Origin: JACCYQ01 sp036675565
GTDB lineage: Bacteria; Bacteroidota; Bacteroidia; Chitinophagales; Chitinophagaceae
NCBI GenBank assembly: GCA_036675565.1
Contig: JAKFER010000298.1
Location: forward strand, 1-9,121
DNA: 9,121 bases
Direction: 5' to 3'
A program made the translations under genes and the position numbers. A model generated the notes under the pieces. The model had not been told where the DNA came from and ran no database searches. It saw nothing but the letters and a program-made list of their open reading frames with translations. Below are positions 6,945 through 9,121 of this stretch, in pieces. The stretch's first letter is position 1; every line of letters starts with the position of its first letter.

Positions 6945-8060
6945 TTATGCAGGTACAGGATCACTCATGACTAAAGAACCATTTGGCGTAACAAATGCCG
7001 GTGCTTCAGCATACATTTTAATTTGCAGGTTGACAACGAAAAAATCTCCTTCATCACTAATTCTCAATTCATGATTGCCGGGATAAAGAAATTGTAATCG
7101 TTTTTTTACATTACAGATACCCAGACCTGTAAATTGATTTGATAAAAAATCACTTTTACTGTTAACGATTTTACAACGGAGCGTTTCTTTTTTTACCGAC
7201 AGGTCCACTCCCAGCCATGGTTTTTCAATTTGATCGGATATGCCATGTTTAAATGCATTTTCCAAAAATGGAAGGAACAACAAAGGTGCGATCAGATTAT
7301 CATCTATATCACCTTCCACATTCCAGGAAATTTCAATTTTATTTCCATACCGCTCTTTTTCCAGGTCCAAATAATTTTTCATGATATCGATCTCCTTCTG
7401 CAACCTCACCTTTTCTGTTTTGCAATCGTACAGCATATAACTAAGCAGGGAGGATAACTTTAAAATAAGACCGGGAGTCTGAGGAGCATTGGTCATCGAA
7501 AAAGAATAAATATTATTCAACGTGCTGAATAAAAAATGCGGGTGAACCTGAGCTTTCAGCAATTGTAATTCCGCTGTTGTTTTTTCTTTTTGTTCGTTTA
7601 TCCATTGCCGTTGTTTACTTGACCATAGCTTAAAAAATTTTATGATCATAGGACTAGCCGCAGCGGTGGTCATACACAGGTAACAAAAAGCAAGGGGTCC
7701 CCGGGGCAAAATATTTTTAAGTCCCATTGCTTCCTGTACTGGAATGAGAAAATAACTCCTGTAAGCAATATCCATGTAAAGGCCGGCGGCTCCCCAGGCT
7801 AAAATAACCAGGAAAAACTGCAACACTTTTTCCTTTAATAATAAATGCGGAATAGCCAGGTATACTAACGGGTAACTAAAGAAAATAAAAAGTGGCACCC
7901 ACATGATCATATTAATCAGGTAGCGCCCATATCCGAGTGGCGGACCAACCACTACCCAAAATGCTGCCCAGATGGCTGAATGAAACGACCAGTAAATTAT
8001 ATGTCGCCATACACGATAACGTGCAGAGAAAATAAAGTCGTTATTAAGAAAGGTGTTCAT
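6945..8060 (-). CDS. LytS/YesM-type sensor histidine kinase, distal paralogue with altered H-box
   Basis: The product has 371 residues and is collinear without gaps with the downstream kinase from NDFIFSARYRVW (residue 7 on) to the N-box. Over 85 residues around the H-box, 64 are identical by eye, about three quarters. The four membrane segments are shifted by seven residues, at about 22-39, 48-70, 81-100 and 123-143. H175 in QVHPH175FLF is kept, but the following residue is Ser179 where the paralogue and most of the family have Asn (HFLFS instead of HFLFN). The N-box LPFLEN268AFKHG and the G-box TGLGICNVKKRL are intact. The C-terminal tail (MYAEAPAFVTPNGSLVMSDP...) is unrelated to that of the paralogue. 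This is the first gene of the operon; the start at 8060 is set by alignment and has no strong Shine-Dalgarno. It arose by tandem duplication and may have a changed activity or a distinct signal. Confidence 0.9.
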   Translation of the reverse strand: MNTFLNNDFIFSARYRVWRHIIYWSFHSAIWAAFWVVVGPPLGYGRYLINMIMWVPLFIFFSYPLVYLAIPHLLLKEKVLQFFLVILAWGAAGLYMDIAYRSYFLIPVQEAMGLKNILPRGPLAFCYLCMTTAAASPMIIKFFKLWSSKQRQWINEQKEKTTAELQLLKAQVHPHFLFSTLNNIYSFSMTNAPQTPGLILKLSSLLSYMLYDCKTEKVRLQKEIDIMKNYLDLEKERYGNKIEISWNVEGDIDDNLIAPLLFLPFLENAFKHGISDQIEKPWLGVDLSVKKETLRCKIVNSKSDFLSNQFTGLGICNVKKRLQFLYPGNHELRISDEGDFFVVNLQIKMYAEAPAFVTPNGSLVMSDPVPA

Positions 8061-8063
8061 AAT

Positions 8064-8077
8064 CTTGTCTATACAAG
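8064..8077 (-). promoter_or_regulatory. Small inverted repeat in the kinase-operon leader
   Basis: CTTGT (8064-8068) and ACAAG (8073-8077) form a five-base inverted repeat with a four-base centre, ending three bases before the kinase start codon. In the mRNA it would put a short hairpin where the ribosome binds; as DNA it could be half of an operator. A stem this short may be chance. Confidence 0.2.
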
Positions 8078-8084
8078 TTAATCA

Positions 8085-8096
8085 ATTGCCGGCAAT
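8085..8096. promoter_or_regulatory. Perfect 12-bp palindrome upstream of the kinase operon
   Basis: ATTGCCGGCAAT is a perfect palindrome, more G+C-rich than its surroundings, lying 25-36 bases upstream of the first kinase start. Its place fits an operator overlapping the promoter or leader. LytTR proteins usually bind direct repeats, not palindromes, so a different regulator is as likely as autoregulation. No T-run follows, so it is not a terminator. Confidence 0.35.
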
Positions 8097-8378
8097 CATT
8101 TTCGCACTGAAATAATGAAATAGATAAAAGGTATAGTTTTTCGACAAACAACATTTTTTATCCAAATAAGGCATCCAACTGGTGTTTTTGCTTTCTCTCG
8201 AAAAATTTCCGCATTCAGCTTTTTTGTAAAAAAAGTCATTGCAACTCGATTTACCTTAAAGATACATTCGGCATTAAAATCCCATCTGCTGATTCATGTG
8301 GAGATGAAAAACCCAAAGATGTTTTCACATATTAACGATCATATTATTCTTCACAATTCAAAACTTAAATCAGCTATT

Positions 8379-9121
8379 ATGAAAAGTAAATTCATGCAAA
8401 TGGTAATGGCCGCTTGTTTATGTATTTTTTTAACAGCCTGCCAGAAAGACTTTAAATCAACCGATTCATCCCAGGATTTAAAGATGGCCCGTAACAATGA
8501 ATTGAACGGCCGCCTAAAGCAAACCAAAACATTTTCTGCTGAAGTAGCCTTAAGATGGATGGATATGCAAGTAAACCAAATGAGGGCATATACTGGTGTG
8601 GGCAATGTTGCATATTCCCGCCATTATGCCTATAGTGGAATTGCTTTATACGAAGCCGTAGTTCCAGGAATGCCCGCTTATCAATCTATTGCTTCGCAAT
8701 TAAACGGACTAACGGGTATCCCTGAGACAAAACCCGGTCTCGGCTATCATTGGGCGGCCAGTGCCAATGCGGCTTTAGCCTCTATAAATAAAAACATGTT
8801 TCCCAATGCTACTTCAGAAAACAAAGCAGCTATGGATGCATTAGAGGCCAGTCTTTTGGATCAATACAGCAACGAAGCCGATGCAGCAATCATAGACCGT
8901 TCAGTAGCATTTGGAAAGGCTGTTGCAGAAGCCGTTTTCGCCTGGGCACAAACTGATGGTCATCAAAATTTGTATAACCCATATTCTCCCCCCGCAGATA
9001 AAGTTGGAGGTATGTATTGGACACCTCCCGCTATTTTGCCTGTACATAGTGTACCTTATATGGGAGATCTTCGTCGCATGGTGGCTACCAGTGGTGATGG
9101 GGCTGGATTAGCCGGGCCCGA
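8379..9121 (+). CDS. Vanadium-dependent haloperoxidase/PAP2-family lipoprotein, N-terminal part
   Basis: The frame from ATG 8379 stays open to the window end, giving 247 codons; the C-terminal part lies outside. Residues 1-20 are a lipoprotein signal peptide ending in the lipobox LTA-C21. The mature N-terminus CQKD resembles the Lys/acidic surface-export signal of Bacteroidota lipoproteins, so it may sit on the outer face of the outer membrane. Segments such as AEVALRWMDMQ, RHYAYSGIALYEAVVPGMPA, GYHWAASANAALA and VAFGKAVAEAVFAWAQTDG match by eye the N-terminal helical region of Bacteroidota vanadium-haloperoxidase-like proteins. These belong to the PAP2 phosphatase superfamily. The catalytic Lys/Arg and His residues are in the missing half, so whether it acts as a haloperoxidase, a phosphatase or neither cannot be judged here. 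It is transcribed divergently from the kinase operon. No strong Shine-Dalgarno precedes the start, which is fixed by the signal peptide. Confidence 0.8.
   Translation, partial: MKSKFMQMVMAACLCIFLTACQKDFKSTDSSQDLKMARNNELNGRLKQTKTFSAEVALRWMDMQVNQMRAYTGVGNVAYSRHYAYSGIALYEAVVPGMPAYQSIASQLNGLTGIPETKPGLGYHWAASANAALASINKNMFPNATSENKAAMDALEASLLDQYSNEADAAIIDRSVAFGKAVAEAVFAWAQTDGHQNLYNPYSPPADKVGGMYWTPPAILPVHSVPYMGDLRRMVATSGDGAGLAGP

Larger units (their letters stand above)
8061..8378. promoter_or_regulatory. Divergent intergenic region between kinase operon and lipoprotein gene
   Basis: These 318 bases must hold the promoters for the minus-strand kinase operon and the plus-strand haloperoxidase-like gene. 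No ORF with protein character is present. Besides the two palindromes near the kinase start, CTTTTTT (8219-8225) and AAAAAAG (8229-8235) form a seven-base A/T inverted repeat in the middle. I could not find a good match on either strand to the Bacteroidota sigma-factor consensus (TTTG, about 19 bases, TAnnTTTG), so no promoter position is given. Confidence 0.5.

Noticed and set aside
8219..8235. A/T-only inverted repeat considered as a bidirectional terminator
   Set aside because: The stem contains almost no G or C and lies between divergent genes, where no transcript should end.
8351..8605. An 84-codon minus-strand frame at the start of the lipoprotein gene
   Set aside because: It is antisense to a frame with a clear lipoprotein signal peptide and a recognisable family.

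Overview
The window looks like chromosomal DNA of a member of the Bacteroidota, most likely Chitinophagaceae or a close relative. This is inferred from gene content only. The signs are a secreted multidomain protein ending in a type IX secretion (T9SS) sorting domain, LytS/YesM-type sensor kinases with four membrane helices paired with a LytTR regulator, a vanadium-haloperoxidase-like lipoprotein of a type common in this phylum, AT-rich intergenic DNA, and start codons mostly without strong Shine-Dalgarno sequences.

Layout from left to right. Bases 1-336 (+) are the 3' end of a small hydrophobic membrane protein. Bases 337-574 are a regulatory-looking gap with a perfect 16-bp palindrome. Bases 575-4156 (+) encode a 1193-residue secreted metzincin protease with a string of adhesion-type domains, a post-COAP-1-like domain and a T9SS tail, followed by a textbook terminator. 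Bases 4157-5018 are mostly non-coding: two further hairpins, a 28-codon ORF, two imperfect direct repeats about 660 bp apart, and between them on the minus strand the apparent remnant of a GAF-domain signalling protein. Bases 5019-8060 (-) form a three-gene signalling operon: two tandem paralogous histidine kinases followed by one LytTR response regulator. The kinase next to the regulator overlaps it by ATGA. Bases 8061-8378 are a divergent intergenic region with palindromes just upstream of the first kinase. From base 8379 (+) to the window end runs the N-terminal part of a vanadium-dependent haloperoxidase/PAP2-family lipoprotein.

How the parts work together. The kinase pair and regulator form one unit. 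The kinases most likely feed the same response regulator, which would bind DNA through its LytTR domain. Its targets are not evident from sequence; nearby candidates are its own leader, the divergent lipoprotein gene and the protease. Nothing shows directly that the protease or the lipoprotein is under its control. I see no CRISPR array, tRNA, rRNA, intact insertion sequence or recognisable defence system. The most interesting points are the duplicated kinase with an altered H-box (Asn to Ser), the palindromes upstream of the protease and kinase genes, and the repeat-bracketed island holding a decayed signalling gene.
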